The notes below the pieces were generated by a model. The model was not told the DNA's origin and ran no database searches. It saw only the letters and a program-made list of their open reading frames with translations. The translations under genes were made by a program, and so were the position numbers. A DNA stretch of 64,000 nucleotides from Lysinibacillus louembei. Lineage in GTDB: Bacteria; Bacillota; Bacilli; Bacillales_A; Planococcaceae. The DNA is taken from assembly GCF_033880585.1 (NCBI RefSeq), contig NZ_CP137624.1, positions 1,046,001-1,110,000 of the forward strand. The letters run 5' to 3'. Shown one piece after another: positions 41,843-50,405 of this stretch (its first letter is position 1; each line of letters begins with the position of its first letter).

Positions 41843-43747
41843 TTGGATTTGATAAGTTTTTGGCAGTATGCTGACATTCAAGTTACTGGGATTACTCGTA
41901 GTAATTTGCCCCCCTATACTAAAGTTCCTGCTACCTTACTTTCTAATAGCAGTTTCATCTTTATAAGGCGTGGTAGTGCGCAATTATTACTTGATGAACA
42001 AATTTTTTCCGTCTATGGTATCCAGTTGCTTCATGCTAGGCCTGACAGTTGGATTGAATGGCATACTGGAAAGGAAGCTGTGGAATATATTATTTTGTCA
42101 TATGAAGCGCATATCGATGAAAAGGTGAATTCACCTTTTCATTTAGTGTATCGTATTTTTCCCTCTAACCCTGCTATATTGCATAATATTTTGGAAAAGA
42201 TGCTTGAGCTTGTACAAGAAGAGAGAGCTTTGGCCCAATTTCAGATGAAGGTATTACTTTATCAATGGGTTTCTCAAATACTTGAGCAAAGCCAATCTTC
42301 CGCTGAACAGCTCAATATTTCTAGCCCCGTTACATTGGTAACAACAACGATGGAGTATATGCTTGCGCATTATACTGAGCCGCTAACGCTTGATTCATTA
42401 GCGACAGCGATGGGGTGTAGTGCTGGTCACCTTTCGAATCGCTTTAAACAAATTTTGGATAGAGGTCCTATAGATTGTTTAATTCATTTACGTATGAACA
42501 AGGCTTCGCAGCTTTTGGTTGAAACACAAATGCCTATTCGCTCAATTGCTGTTGCGACTGGCTATCAAGATGTCTATTACTTCAGTAAGGCATTTAAAAA
42601 GCATCTGGGTATTTCTCCATCTGCGTTTCGTAAGCAAAAGCATATAAGTGAAGATATTCCATCTAATCCTAAAATATATGACATTGTTGATTCAGAATTA
42701 GGGTGCTATATTGAAAATGATAATCGTTATCAATTCAATTTTAGAGAAGGAGAATCGACAATGATGTTGAAAAAGCATTTAGCTGTACCGGCAAGTTTGT
42801 TGCTTGCATTTGGGCTGCTATTAGGGGCTTGTAGTAGTGCAGGAAACACGGACACTACAAGTGAAAGTACCAATGATACGAAAGAATCGACAGAAAAAGA
42901 GCAAGCGAGTACAGAGGAGTCGAGCACAGGAACGCATATCGTTTCTGCTGCAAATGGCGATATAGAGGTGCCTATCAATGCTGAGCGAATTGTGACAGAT
43001 TATTATGTTGGGCATTTACTAGCATTGGGCATAAAGCCGATTGGGAGCTACGGGCTATATATGCAAAGCCCTTATTTAGAAGGGAAAGTTGACGGAATAG
43101 AAGATATTGGAGAAAGCTTGGAAACCATTGTTTCGTTAAAGCCTGATTTGATTATTACAGGAAACACTAAAAATGTGGAGAGCTATTCTAAAATTGCGCC
43201 TACTGTATTAATTACCTTTGGCTCAAATGTTCGAGATGAGGTTCGACAAATTGGTCATGTATTAGGGAAAGAAGATCTTGCTGCTGCTTGGGAAAAACAG
43301 TTTGACCAAGAGATTGCTGATGCGCGAACGAAAGCACAAGGGTTAATTCCGGCAGGTGAAACTATTACCGTATTTGCTGGAGGAATTCAGAAAACAATTA
43401 CGATTTATGGGGCAGGCTACACAGGGAAGGCTATTTATAATGAGCTTGAATTGCCGATGCAAGAAAAAGTAGCAGCGGAAGTTGCCCCTGAGCAGCCCTG
43501 GCTCGATATTTCCAACGAGGTATTGCGTGATTATGCAGGTGACTATGTTTTCGTAGCGGTAGATTTGAAAACAGAATCCTATGATTATGCCAGCGATTCT
43601 ATATGGGGAACGCTACAGGCAGTGAAAGAAAATAAATTGTTTGAAATTGATGGCTATCGCTTTTGGTTCTCAGACCCAATTTCATTGCAAGGACAAGTGC
43701 ATGACATTGTGGATATGTTGAGCGAACGACAGGCAGAGAATAGCTAG
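41843..43747 (+). CDS. AraC-type regulator reading through into a siderophore-binding domain
   Basis: 634 residues if TTG 41843 is used (AGGGGG at 41829-41834 fits it). Residues about 1-160 are an AraC-like sensing domain. Residues about 165-270 are two helix-turn-helix units (PLTLDSLATAMGCSAGHLSN, MPIRSIAVATGYQDVYYFSK) ending GISPSAFRKQK. No stop follows; the frame passes through 35 further codons into a complete siderophore-binding lipoprotein with its own signal peptide. B. subtilis Btr is a natural AraC/binding-protein fusion, but without a signal peptide in between. Both a full-length cytosolic activator and a separate lipoprotein are therefore possible products. Confidence 0.8.
   Translation: MDLISFWQYADIQVTGITRSNLPPYTKVPATLLSNSSFIFIRRGSAQLLLDEQIFSVYGIQLLHARPDSWIEWHTGKEAVEYIILSYEAHIDEKVNSPFHLVYRIFPSNPAILHNILEKMLELVQEERALAQFQMKVLLYQWVSQILEQSQSSAEQLNISSPVTLVTTTMEYMLAHYTEPLTLDSLATAMGCSAGHLSNRFKQILDRGPIDCLIHLRMNKASQLLVETQMPIRSIAVATGYQDVYYFSKAFKKHLGISPSAFRKQKHISEDIPSNPKIYDIVDSELGCYIENDNRYQFNFREGESTMMLKKHLAVPASLLLAFGLLLGACSSAGNTDTTSESTNDTKESTEKEQASTEESSTGTHIVSAANGDIEVPINAERIVTDYYVGHLLALGIKPIGSYGLYMQSPYLEGKVDGIEDIGESLETIVSLKPDLIITGNTKNVESYSKIAPTVLITFGSNVRDEVRQIGHVLGKEDLAAAWEKQFDQEIADARTKAQGLIPAGETITVFAGGIQKTITIYGAGYTGKAIYNELELPMQEKVAAEVAPEQPWLDISNEVLRDYAGDYVFVAVDLKTESYDYASDSIWGTLQAVKENKLFEIDGYRFWFSDPISLQGQVHDIVDMLSERQAENS
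42713..42731. promoter_or_regulatory. Fur box inside the joined AraC/lipoprotein frame
   Basis: GAAAATGATAATCGTTATC, two changes from consensus, 30 bases before the internal lipoprotein start. It implies a separate iron-controlled promoter for the lipoprotein. Confidence 0.75.
42761..43747 (+). CDS. Iron-siderophore ABC transporter substrate-binding lipoprotein (internal start)
   Basis: 328 residues from ATG 42761, with AAGGAG nine bases upstream. Lipoprotein signal: LLLAFGLLLGAC, lipidated Cys24, then a Ser/Thr/Glu linker. The mature part is a FeuA/FhuD-like binding protein (AERIVTDYYVGHLLALGIKP, VSLKPDLIITGN, SKIAPTVLITFG). It should deliver ferric siderophore, perhaps petrobactin, to a permease not present in the window. 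It is in frame with and downstream of the AraC-type gene. Confidence 0.88.
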   Translation: MMLKKHLAVPASLLLAFGLLLGACSSAGNTDTTSESTNDTKESTEKEQASTEESSTGTHIVSAANGDIEVPINAERIVTDYYVGHLLALGIKPIGSYGLYMQSPYLEGKVDGIEDIGESLETIVSLKPDLIITGNTKNVESYSKIAPTVLITFGSNVRDEVRQIGHVLGKEDLAAAWEKQFDQEIADARTKAQGLIPAGETITVFAGGIQKTITIYGAGYTGKAIYNELELPMQEKVAAEVAPEQPWLDISNEVLRDYAGDYVFVAVDLKTESYDYASDSIWGTLQAVKENKLFEIDGYRFWFSDPISLQGQVHDIVDMLSERQAENS

Positions 43748-43758
43748 TAGGTGGAAGG

Positions 43759-43787
43759 AGCCGTCTTAATATAGACGGCTTTCTTTG
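43759..43787 (+). terminator. Terminator after the binding-protein gene
   Basis: Perfect arms AGCCGTCT (43759-43766) and AGACGGCT (43773-43780), six-base loop, then TTCTTT. Confidence 0.85.
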
Positions 43788-43813
43788 ATATGAGGCAAGT
43801 GGGAGGCAACTTT

Positions 43814-44851
43814 TCAATGGTGAAAAACGGTTGCTACAAATGGCTGGATTTCTTCCCAAGAAAAAAGCTGTTCGATATGATGGACACCAGAGGGGTATTT
43901 TGAATCGTACATTTTTTGGGAAACAAAGCATACCATCATGGCTGTTGCATGTGCTTCTTGCTGACCATGGACTTGTATTTCATTTATTTTCCCACCCTGA
44001 TTTCGTCCAATTACTTTTACAATAAATTTTGGTTTCCCTATATGAATGTGAGAAAACAAGGAAGTTAATATTTGAATAGGGATAAGATGAAGCAGTTTCG
44101 TCTTTTTTAAAAAATGGACGCTTTTCGTGATAAACTTCGAGTCAAAGCACAGGTGTGTTTTGACAGTAGGGATAGATAACGTTTGCTGAAGCACATGCTG
44201 GTCAGCAAAATTGAAATCATAGGCAGCGTGCCATCCTAACTTCTTACCAAAATAAACTTTGCTCCCTTTCATAAAGCCTTCCACCAATACTCTTTTATTT
44301 CCTTCACGGCGATAAAAATTACCTAGTGTTTCTTTTATTGTCCAATCAATGGCAGATTTTCCATGTGAATCTCCTAAACCTAACATGATATAAATTGATA
44401 ATTCTTCAGTGGACTTTAGTTTTTGCTGCACATGTTTAGCAAGGAGATTGGTTACACCTGGAGCTAAGCCTATGCTTAACGTGGCAGCTGTATTATATTT
44501 CTTTGCCATACATGTAAGTTGTTCAATTTTCTGTAAAAATGCATAAGAGGCTGATATATCCATATAATCAATTCCTTGTTGGAAGCAAGCCTCCACAAAT
44601 TGAGTGTTTTGCTGCTCCACACAAACAATTACTTGCTTAATATGTTTTAAAATTGAAGCATCAAATGGTTTATAAATGTCGAGTGAGATAGCTTGAATAG
44701 AGCCATAGCTTTCATTAATTAAATACTGAGCTTTTCGAACATCTCGACCAGCGATGCGTATTTTTCCAGGGTATATACGTTCAAGTTGGCGACAAATGAT
44801 ACTACCAACTTGACCATAACCGCCAACGATGAGTATTTGATCGCGTTCCAT
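43814..44851 (-). CDS. Saccharopine-dehydrogenase-like NAD(P)-binding protein
   Basis: 345 residues from the ATG at 44851, where AAAGGA is upstream. Rossmann motif ILIVGGYGQVGSIICRQL at the N-terminus, then IRIAGRDVRKAQYL. The family includes saccharopine dehydrogenase and trans-acting enoyl reductases, and many members of unknown substrate. It lies 13 bases after a methyltransferase gene in the same operon, converging on a siderophore-uptake gene. A role in making or modifying a metal chelator is a guess. Confidence 0.8.
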   Translation of the reverse strand: MERDQILIVGGYGQVGSIICRQLERIYPGKIRIAGRDVRKAQYLINESYGSIQAISLDIYKPFDASILKHIKQVIVCVEQQNTQFVEACFQQGIDYMDISASYAFLQKIEQLTCMAKKYNTAATLSIGLAPGVTNLLAKHVQQKLKSTEELSIYIMLGLGDSHGKSAIDWTIKETLGNFYRREGNKRVLVEGFMKGSKVYFGKKLGWHAAYDFNFADQHVLQQTLSIPTVKTHLCFDSKFITKSVHFLKKTKLLHLIPIQILTSLFSHIHIGKPKFIVKVIGRNQGGKINEIQVHGQQEAHATAMMVCFVSQKMYDSKYPSGVHHIEQLFSWEEIQPFVATVFHH

Positions 44852-44864
44852 AAAAAATTCCTTT

Positions 44865-45536
44865 CTATTGCTTAATGCAAACATAACTTGTTAGTAAAAA
44901 TGATTGGAAATAACGGCTAACAGATGTAAAGCCACAGGAAGTTAAGATGGAGATAAGCTCATCTTCTTGTAATAGCTGATAGGTATTATGATAATTTTTT
45001 TCAAACTTTGTCGCATGTTCAGTTGATATTTCCTGTTGTTGCATGTAATGTTTCCAAGCGCTTAGTTGCAATTTCATACATTGCTCGGCATCCTTCATCA
45101 TCATGGAAATAAATAGCACTGCATGAGGCTGTAAGGTATGATAAATTTTATTGATAAACGCTATTTTTTGTTCAAGCCCATCGATAAAATTTAAAACTAA
45201 TAAGCAGCTTGCTGCATTAAATTGGGCAGTCACCTCATAATCGGCCCAATCAGCTAAAACAAAATCGATGGAGTTGTTTAAATGCCTTGTACGTTCCTTT
45301 GCCCTTGCCAGCATCGGTTTAGAGGAATCGAGTGCTAGAAAGTGACAATTTGGTAGGTGTGCTGAGAAGGACACCAATTCTTGTCCTCCGCCAGCGCCAA
45401 TAATCAGCATTTGTTGAATGGACGGGCTGTGTATAGAAAGCAAATGACTTGTTAAATCATGTAGCAATTCGTATCCTGCAATTTTTCTTGAGATTTGTTG
45501 ATCGTATGTTTTTACTTGCTTGTCATGCCAATTCAA
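44865..45536 (-). CDS. SAM-dependent methyltransferase
   Basis: 223 residues, TTG start with AAAGGAG upstream. Motif I is MLIIGAGGGQELVSFSAHL near residue 45, followed by CHFLALDSSKPMLARAKER and DFVLADWADYEV. First gene of a two-gene unit with the saccharopine-dehydrogenase-like gene and divergent from a LuxR regulator. Substrate unknown; cells often pair such a methylase and reductase in small-molecule tailoring. Confidence 0.82.
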   Translation of the reverse strand: MNWHDKQVKTYDQQISRKIAGYELLHDLTSHLLSIHSPSIQQMLIIGAGGGQELVSFSAHLPNCHFLALDSSKPMLARAKERTRHLNNSIDFVLADWADYEVTAQFNAASCLLVLNFIDGLEQKIAFINKIYHTLQPHAVLFISMMMKDAEQCMKLQLSAWKHYMQQQEISTEHATKFEKNYHNTYQLLQEDELISILTSCGFTSVSRYFQSFLLTSYVCIKQ

Positions 45537-45693
45537 AAGTAAACAGCTCCTTTATGAAAGTGTGGTAGTCTTTAAGCTGAAAAGATTATGACATCGCCTA
45601 TCTTTTCTAGCATGTTCATTTATAATAATAAAATTGAAAATAGAAACCTATCCCATAAATGCGGGATTATTAGAATAGGAAGGGGAAGGGTAC

Positions 45694-46707
45694 ATGTTTT
45701 TACAGCGAATCCATTCAGCTAAAGATTCCTATCATGTTCGAAAAAGGGTTTTAGAGCAAATAAAACGCAGAATTCCTTATGAGGCTTATTGTTTTACAAC
45801 TGTTGACCCCCAGACGTTATTATCCACAGGGGCAATAACGGATGAACGCATTGAATTATTGCATCCACAATTATTTGAAAATGAATATAAGGAAGCCGAT
45901 GTAAATCGCTATATGGAATTGTTTGAGCAAAAAATTTATTGCAATACAATTTTTGAAGCAACGAGAGGCGATGCATCACATAGTAAAAGATTTCGAGAAA
46001 TCTTGTCTCCTCATGGCTTTATTGATGAGCTGCGTGCAGTCATCGTTTATAAAAATCATTGTTATGGCTTTTTGACGTTATATCGAATGGAAGGGCAAGG
46101 CGTATTTAGCCAAACAGAAATAAATGACGTGAAACAGTTCCTAACATCTATTGCTCAAATGTTAAAAGAATCTATTTCTTATCAATATCAAACAACAGAG
46201 CCATTGGAAGAAGCGGCTATGGAAACAGGGATTATTATTCTAAATCAAACATTAAGTATTATTTCCACTAATCAAGCGGGTTACCACTTTTTAACGTGGT
46301 TAAGACAAGAAGAGCAAATAACCGAAAATCATTTGCCAAGACCTATTCGTGCTATTTGTTCGCAGAATAATGGCTCTTTATCTAAAATGATGATGTATGC
46401 TTTTAATCATTTTTTTGTGACCTTAACCGTTAGTCCGTTATCTACATCGTCTTCGCAACTAGCTGTATTAATTGAGAGAGTTTCATTGAATGAAATTAAA
46501 ATAATACTGTTATCCCTTTATCATTTAACAAGCCGAGAATATGACTTAATTAGGTTACTATTAGAGGGCAAATCAACAAAATGTATAGCGAATGAGCTTT
46601 CCATATCGACTTACACTGTGCAGGATCATCTAAAATCAATATTTATGAAAGTGGATGTGAATAGCCGAAGGGAACTAATTAGTAAAATTAATGGGATTTG
46701 TAGGTAG
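45694..46707 (+). CDS. LuxR-family transcription regulator
   Basis: 337 residues with GGAAGGG before the ATG. The N-terminal region of about 150 residues looks GAF-like (IPYEAYCFTTVDPQTLLST, ELRAVIVYKNHCYGFLTLYR). The C-terminal helix-turn-helix is LTSREYDLIRLLLEGKS, TKCIANELSISTYTVQDHLK, SIFMKVDVNSRREL. It is divergent from the methyltransferase/dehydrogenase pair and may regulate it. Confidence 0.88.
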   Translation: MFLQRIHSAKDSYHVRKRVLEQIKRRIPYEAYCFTTVDPQTLLSTGAITDERIELLHPQLFENEYKEADVNRYMELFEQKIYCNTIFEATRGDASHSKRFREILSPHGFIDELRAVIVYKNHCYGFLTLYRMEGQGVFSQTEINDVKQFLTSIAQMLKESISYQYQTTEPLEEAAMETGIIILNQTLSIISTNQAGYHFLTWLRQEEQITENHLPRPIRAICSQNNGSLSKMMMYAFNHFFVTLTVSPLSTSSSQLAVLIERVSLNEIKIILLSLYHLTSREYDLIRLLLEGKSTKCIANELSISTYTVQDHLKSIFMKVDVNSRRELISKINGICR

Positions 46708-46727
46708 AGAGAGCAACCTGCAAAAAA

Positions 46728-46765
46728 TAGAGGGAAGGCCACGTTTATGTGCCTTCCCTCTAAAT
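46728..46765. terminator. Bidirectional terminator
   Basis: Arms TAGAGGGAAGGC (46728-46739) and GCCTTCCCTCTA (46751-46762), perfect, between two convergent genes. Confidence 0.85.
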
Positions 46766-46767
46766 AT

Positions 46768-47247
46768 TTATTTCCTCACAACCGGAATCCACATTTCCCC
46801 GAATACTAAGCCATCCTTCTCACCCATTTCAACCGCTGTGTTTGGACCGCCTACATAAGCAACCTCCTGCGCAGCTGGTAAAGCTTGACCGAAGGCGATG
46901 CCTGTTAGCAAATTGCTTAATTCTTCAGATGTAGCTGCTTCGCCTTTGACCACTAAATATTCGCCTTTAGGGAATTGAATGATTCTTGTTGCTTCAGGCA
47001 ATGTTTCATTTGTCATGACGCCAGCATAGTGCATCATTTTGTTATTGACTGCTTCATTGACTGTAAACAGATAATCATTGGTTGCTAAATTCTTTAATGT
47101 ATCTAGCGTGCCATCCTCTTTGATCCCTTGCCAAAAATCCGCTTTTTCCTTGTTGATGCCAACATAATCGGTATAATCGCTTTTTAGCTCAACCCCTATT
47201 CCTAAAACTGTGAAGCCTTCTTTTTCTTCTAAAATATAGTTTCCCAT
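46768..47247 (-). CDS. Effector-binding (AraC-E/GyrI-like) domain protein
   Basis: 159 residues, no DNA-binding part. It matches the free-standing effector-binding domain family: GFTVLGIGVELKSDY, ATRIIQFPKGEYLVVKGEA and an ending VFGEMWIPVVRK. Such proteins bind small hydrophobic or cationic ligands. It is divergent from a WYL-type regulator with a palindrome between, so it is probably that regulator's target. Confidence 0.85.
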   Translation of the reverse strand: MGNYILEEKEGFTVLGIGVELKSDYTDYVGINKEKADFWQGIKEDGTLDTLKNLATNDYLFTVNEAVNNKMMHYAGVMTNETLPEATRIIQFPKGEYLVVKGEAATSEELSNLLTGIAFGQALPAAQEVAYVGGPNTAVEMGEKDGLVFGEMWIPVVRK

Positions 47248-47310
47248 GTGTAAAACCTTCCTTTTCTATAATTTGTGTTTCCTTTGATATACTTATCATA
47301 ACGTTTAATC

Positions 47311-47327
47311 GTATCAAAAAATGATAC
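47311..47327. promoter_or_regulatory. Operator palindrome between divergent genes
   Basis: GTATCA-AAAAA-TGATAC, a perfect inverted repeat 17 bases before the WYL-type regulator start. Likely its binding site. Confidence 0.7.
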
Positions 47328-47343
47328 TGTTTAGGAGGACGTC

Positions 47344-48261
47344 ATGAAAAAAGTAGAGCGAATTAATGTCATGATGCGCTATATTAACAATCGCTCCCAT
47401 TTTACTATTTCTGAAATTATGCGAGAGTTCCATGTTTCGCGCGCGACTGCTATACGCGATATTCAGGAAATTGAGGCGATGGGGATGCCACTTGTTGCAG
47501 AGGTTGGGCGAGCTGGCGGTTATTTTGTGATGAACAATTCTATTTTACCCAATGTGCGCTTCACTGATAACGAAATTAAGGCACTTTTTATTGCTTTTAT
47601 GGCAACAAGAAATCAGCAGCTTCCATATTTAAAAAGTCGCCAATCTTTAGCTGAGAAATTATTAGGCTTACTATCAGAAACACAGCAGGATGACCTTGTA
47701 CTATTAAATCAGCTGCTGCTTTTTGAAGGGACAAACCCACATAATCCCGATTTACTTGAGCTATCTGATTTGCCACATCCAATGCTAGAGAAGCTAATTC
47801 AATTGATTCTTTCAGATAGCTATTTACAGCTCACATTGAATGAGGGGCATTATTCAATTTACCTGTTACATCTTTACCATGAGAAAGGATTATGGTTTAT
47901 TGAAGGCTTTGATTTAGAAGAAGAACGAAAACGCATTTTTCCTGTTGACCATCTTAAGGATATAGAAGCCCTCATACCGAAAAAGAAAATAAATAAGAAG
48001 AAATTGCTTAATCAGCAAGAGGAAATCAACCTTATTCTTGAGTTAGGTCCAAAGGCAATTGCCCAATTCAAAAAATATCATCCATTAAAATTTACATTAG
48101 CATTTACAAACGCTTTTCAAACAGAAGCCATTTTGCAAGCCTTTATTGACGTAACCATTGAGGAGGAAGTCGAAGACATTAGCAATTGGCTGCTTTTTTT
48201 AGGGAAGGATATGCGAATCAAAGAGATACCACAAATCTTACAGAATAACCTCTTACAATGA
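47344..48261 (+). CDS. YafY/WYL-type transcription regulator
   Basis: 305 residues. DeoR-like winged helix at the N-terminus (HFTISEIMREFHVSRATAIR, DIQEIEAMGMPLVAEVGRAG, GYF), then a WYL-like ligand domain in which the motif is degenerate (YLLHLYHEKGLWFIEGFD). Members usually repress a neighbouring divergent gene and respond to nucleic-acid or small-molecule ligands. Confidence 0.87.
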   Translation: MKKVERINVMMRYINNRSHFTISEIMREFHVSRATAIRDIQEIEAMGMPLVAEVGRAGGYFVMNNSILPNVRFTDNEIKALFIAFMATRNQQLPYLKSRQSLAEKLLGLLSETQQDDLVLLNQLLLFEGTNPHNPDLLELSDLPHPMLEKLIQLILSDSYLQLTLNEGHYSIYLLHLYHEKGLWFIEGFDLEEERKRIFPVDHLKDIEALIPKKKINKKKLLNQQEEINLILELGPKAIAQFKKYHPLKFTLAFTNAFQTEAILQAFIDVTIEEEVEDISNWLLFLGKDMRIKEIPQILQNNLLQ

Positions 48262-48264
48262 AGA

Positions 48265-48301
48265 GGGCGTCCGAAAAGTCATTTTGGGACGCTCCTTTTT
48301 T
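48265..48301 (+). terminator. Terminator
   Basis: Stem GGGCGTCCGAAAA against TTTTGGGACGCTC (48265-48277 and 48282-48294) followed by six T. Confidence 0.8.
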
Positions 48302-48396
48302 GTTTACAAAATCCTCATATTCCTTTACACACGCTTTATGTGCCCTTTATATCCATCCTCTATGATAGAGCAGGAATGTCACGAAGGAGGATTTAC

Positions 48397-49488
48397 ATGA
48401 ATGCCATTGAAGTACAGGATTTGAAAAAGGCATACAATGCGGAAGCGACCGTGTTAAAAAATATGGACTTTACGGTGAAGGAAGGCGAATTTTTTGCTAT
48501 CGTTGGTCCTTCAGGCTGTGGGAAAAGTACGCTGCTACGAATTATTGCTGGTTTAGAGCAGGTAACAGATGGAATGTTAATGATGAATGGGCAGGAAGCG
48601 ACATATAAAAGGCCGGATGAACGCAATATTTCGATGGTGTTTCAAAATTATGCCCTATTTCCACATATGACGGTTGCACAAAATATTACATTTGGACTGC
48701 ATGTTAAAAAGATTTCAAAGGAAGAGCAAAAGAAGCGTTGTATGGATGCAGCGCAGCTATTAGGCTTACAGGATTTATTAGAGCGTAAGCCACGCGAGCT
48801 ATCAGGAGGACAAAGACAGCGTGTGGCACTTGGTCGTGCGATTGCCTCTCAGGCACCGATTTGTTTAATGGATGAGCCATTATCGAATTTAGATGCCAAG
48901 CTACGTTCAAAAATGCGCTCAGAGGTGAGACAAATTCAACGCCGATTAGGTATGACGATGATTTATGTTACACATGACCAAATTGAGGCGATGACGATGG
49001 CTGACCGTATGATGGTGTTAAATGGCGGGAATATTCAACAAATCGGAAATCCATTACACGTTTATAATCATCCAGAAAATAAATTTGTCGCAACATTTAT
49101 CGGTTCACCACCAATGAATATGATAGAGGCGACAATTAATCAACAAGTATTGCAAATAACGGATGAATGGCAGCTAGCTACTTTAGCAACAGCAAATAAT
49201 AAAGTGTATGTTGGCGTTCGACCAGAGCATATTGCACCAGCAGGAAGTGACAAGCCTTCATTTCTTGGCAAAGTGGAGCATGTTGAAATACTTGGTACAG
49301 AAACATTAATTATGTTCTCACTAAATGGTGAACAGTGGATTGCTAAATGGGCAGGACAATGGAATTTCCAAGCAGGTGAACAGATTCCATTTAAAGTCGA
49401 TACAGCGCATTTACATTTGTTTGATTTCGCAACAGAAAAGCGCATTGAAGTGACAGAGCTACTTGCCTCAACGGAGGTTACTGTATGA
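48397..49488 (+). CDS. ugpC: Glycerol-3-phosphate ABC transporter ATPase UgpC
   Basis: 363 residues from ATG 48397 (GAAGGAGG upstream). MalK/UgpC-class ATPase: Walker A GPSGCGKST, signature LSGGQRQR, Walker B ICLMDEPLS, and a C-terminal OB-type regulatory domain (VYVGVRPEHI). First gene of ugpCAEB-glpQ. Two TTTACA boxes 21 bases apart (48303, 48324) could be parts of a PhoP box, which would fit phosphate-starvation control, but the match is weak. Assignment to Ugp rests on the glpQ gene in the operon. Confidence 0.88.
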   Translation: MNAIEVQDLKKAYNAEATVLKNMDFTVKEGEFFAIVGPSGCGKSTLLRIIAGLEQVTDGMLMMNGQEATYKRPDERNISMVFQNYALFPHMTVAQNITFGLHVKKISKEEQKKRCMDAAQLLGLQDLLERKPRELSGGQRQRVALGRAIASQAPICLMDEPLSNLDAKLRSKMRSEVRQIQRRLGMTMIYVTHDQIEAMTMADRMMVLNGGNIQQIGNPLHVYNHPENKFVATFIGSPPMNMIEATINQQVLQITDEWQLATLATANNKVYVGVRPEHIAPAGSDKPSFLGKVEHVEILGTETLIMFSLNGEQWIAKWAGQWNFQAGEQIPFKVDTAHLHLFDFATEKRIEVTELLASTEVTV

Positions 49489-50405
49489 TTGCAGCAAAGG
49501 AGCAAGGCGTTGCAAAGAAGGTGAGGGCTAGAAAAGGTATACCAAGCTTTGTTGAAGGCATGTTGTATCTTTTGCCATCTATTTTATTGTTTACTGTGTT
49601 TTTGTTTTACCCAATGCTAAAAACAATTTATTTAAGCTTCTTTTTAACAGACGCACAAGGCAATGCAGAGCTATTTGTTGGCTTGGAGCATTATAGCAAT
49701 TTGCTGCAATCAGAGTCCTTTAGAACGAGCATGAAGGCAACCTTTTTATTCGTTTTATATACAGTACCAGCAGGTATAGTATTGGCGTTATTTCTGGCAT
49801 TATTAGCGAATCAAAAATTAAAGGGAATCGGCTTTTTCCGCACAATTTTCTCATCAACAATGGGGATGAGTGTTGCTGCCTCCTCTGTGATATGGTTATT
49901 TATCTACAACCCAGCAGTAGGTATTGGAAATTTAATTATGAAAACGCTAGGCTTTTCAGAAATGCAATGGCTATTGAATCCTGATACGGCTTTAATGGCG
50001 GTAGCAATTTCAACAATTTGGATGAACACAGGCTTTAGCTTCATGATTTTACTTGGAGGCTTGCACAATATTGATACGCACTTATATGAAAGCGGGAAAA
50101 TTGCAGGGGTTAGTGATTTTTACACATTGCGTAAAATTACGCTACCTTTATTATCACCAACGCTGCTATTTATCGTGACCGTTTCATTAATTAACTCGTT
50201 TCAAACATTTGGACAGATCGATATTTTAACAAAGGGTGGACCAATGGAATCTACAAATGTAATTGTTTACTCCATTTATAAGGATGCCTTTGTCAATTTC
50301 AATATCGGCTCAGCGAGTGCACAGGCGGTTTTATTATTTGCCTTTATCCTAATTGTCACAATCCTGCAATTTAAATGGGGAGAAAAGAGGGTGCATTATC
50401 AATGA
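49485..50405 (+). CDS. ugpA: Glycerol-3-phosphate ABC transporter permease UgpA
   Basis: 306 residues, six membrane helices, ATGA overlap with ugpC. The permease EAA loop that docks the ATPase is ESGKIAGVSDFYTLRKITLP. Forms the channel with UgpE. Confidence 0.87.
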   Translation: MIAAKEQGVAKKVRARKGIPSFVEGMLYLLPSILLFTVFLFYPMLKTIYLSFFLTDAQGNAELFVGLEHYSNLLQSESFRTSMKATFLFVLYTVPAGIVLALFLALLANQKLKGIGFFRTIFSSTMGMSVAASSVIWLFIYNPAVGIGNLIMKTLGFSEMQWLLNPDTALMAVAISTIWMNTGFSFMILLGGLHNIDTHLYESGKIAGVSDFYTLRKITLPLLSPTLLFIVTVSLINSFQTFGQIDILTKGGPMESTNVIVYSIYKDAFVNFNIGSASAQAVLLFAFILIVTILQFKWGEKRVHYQ

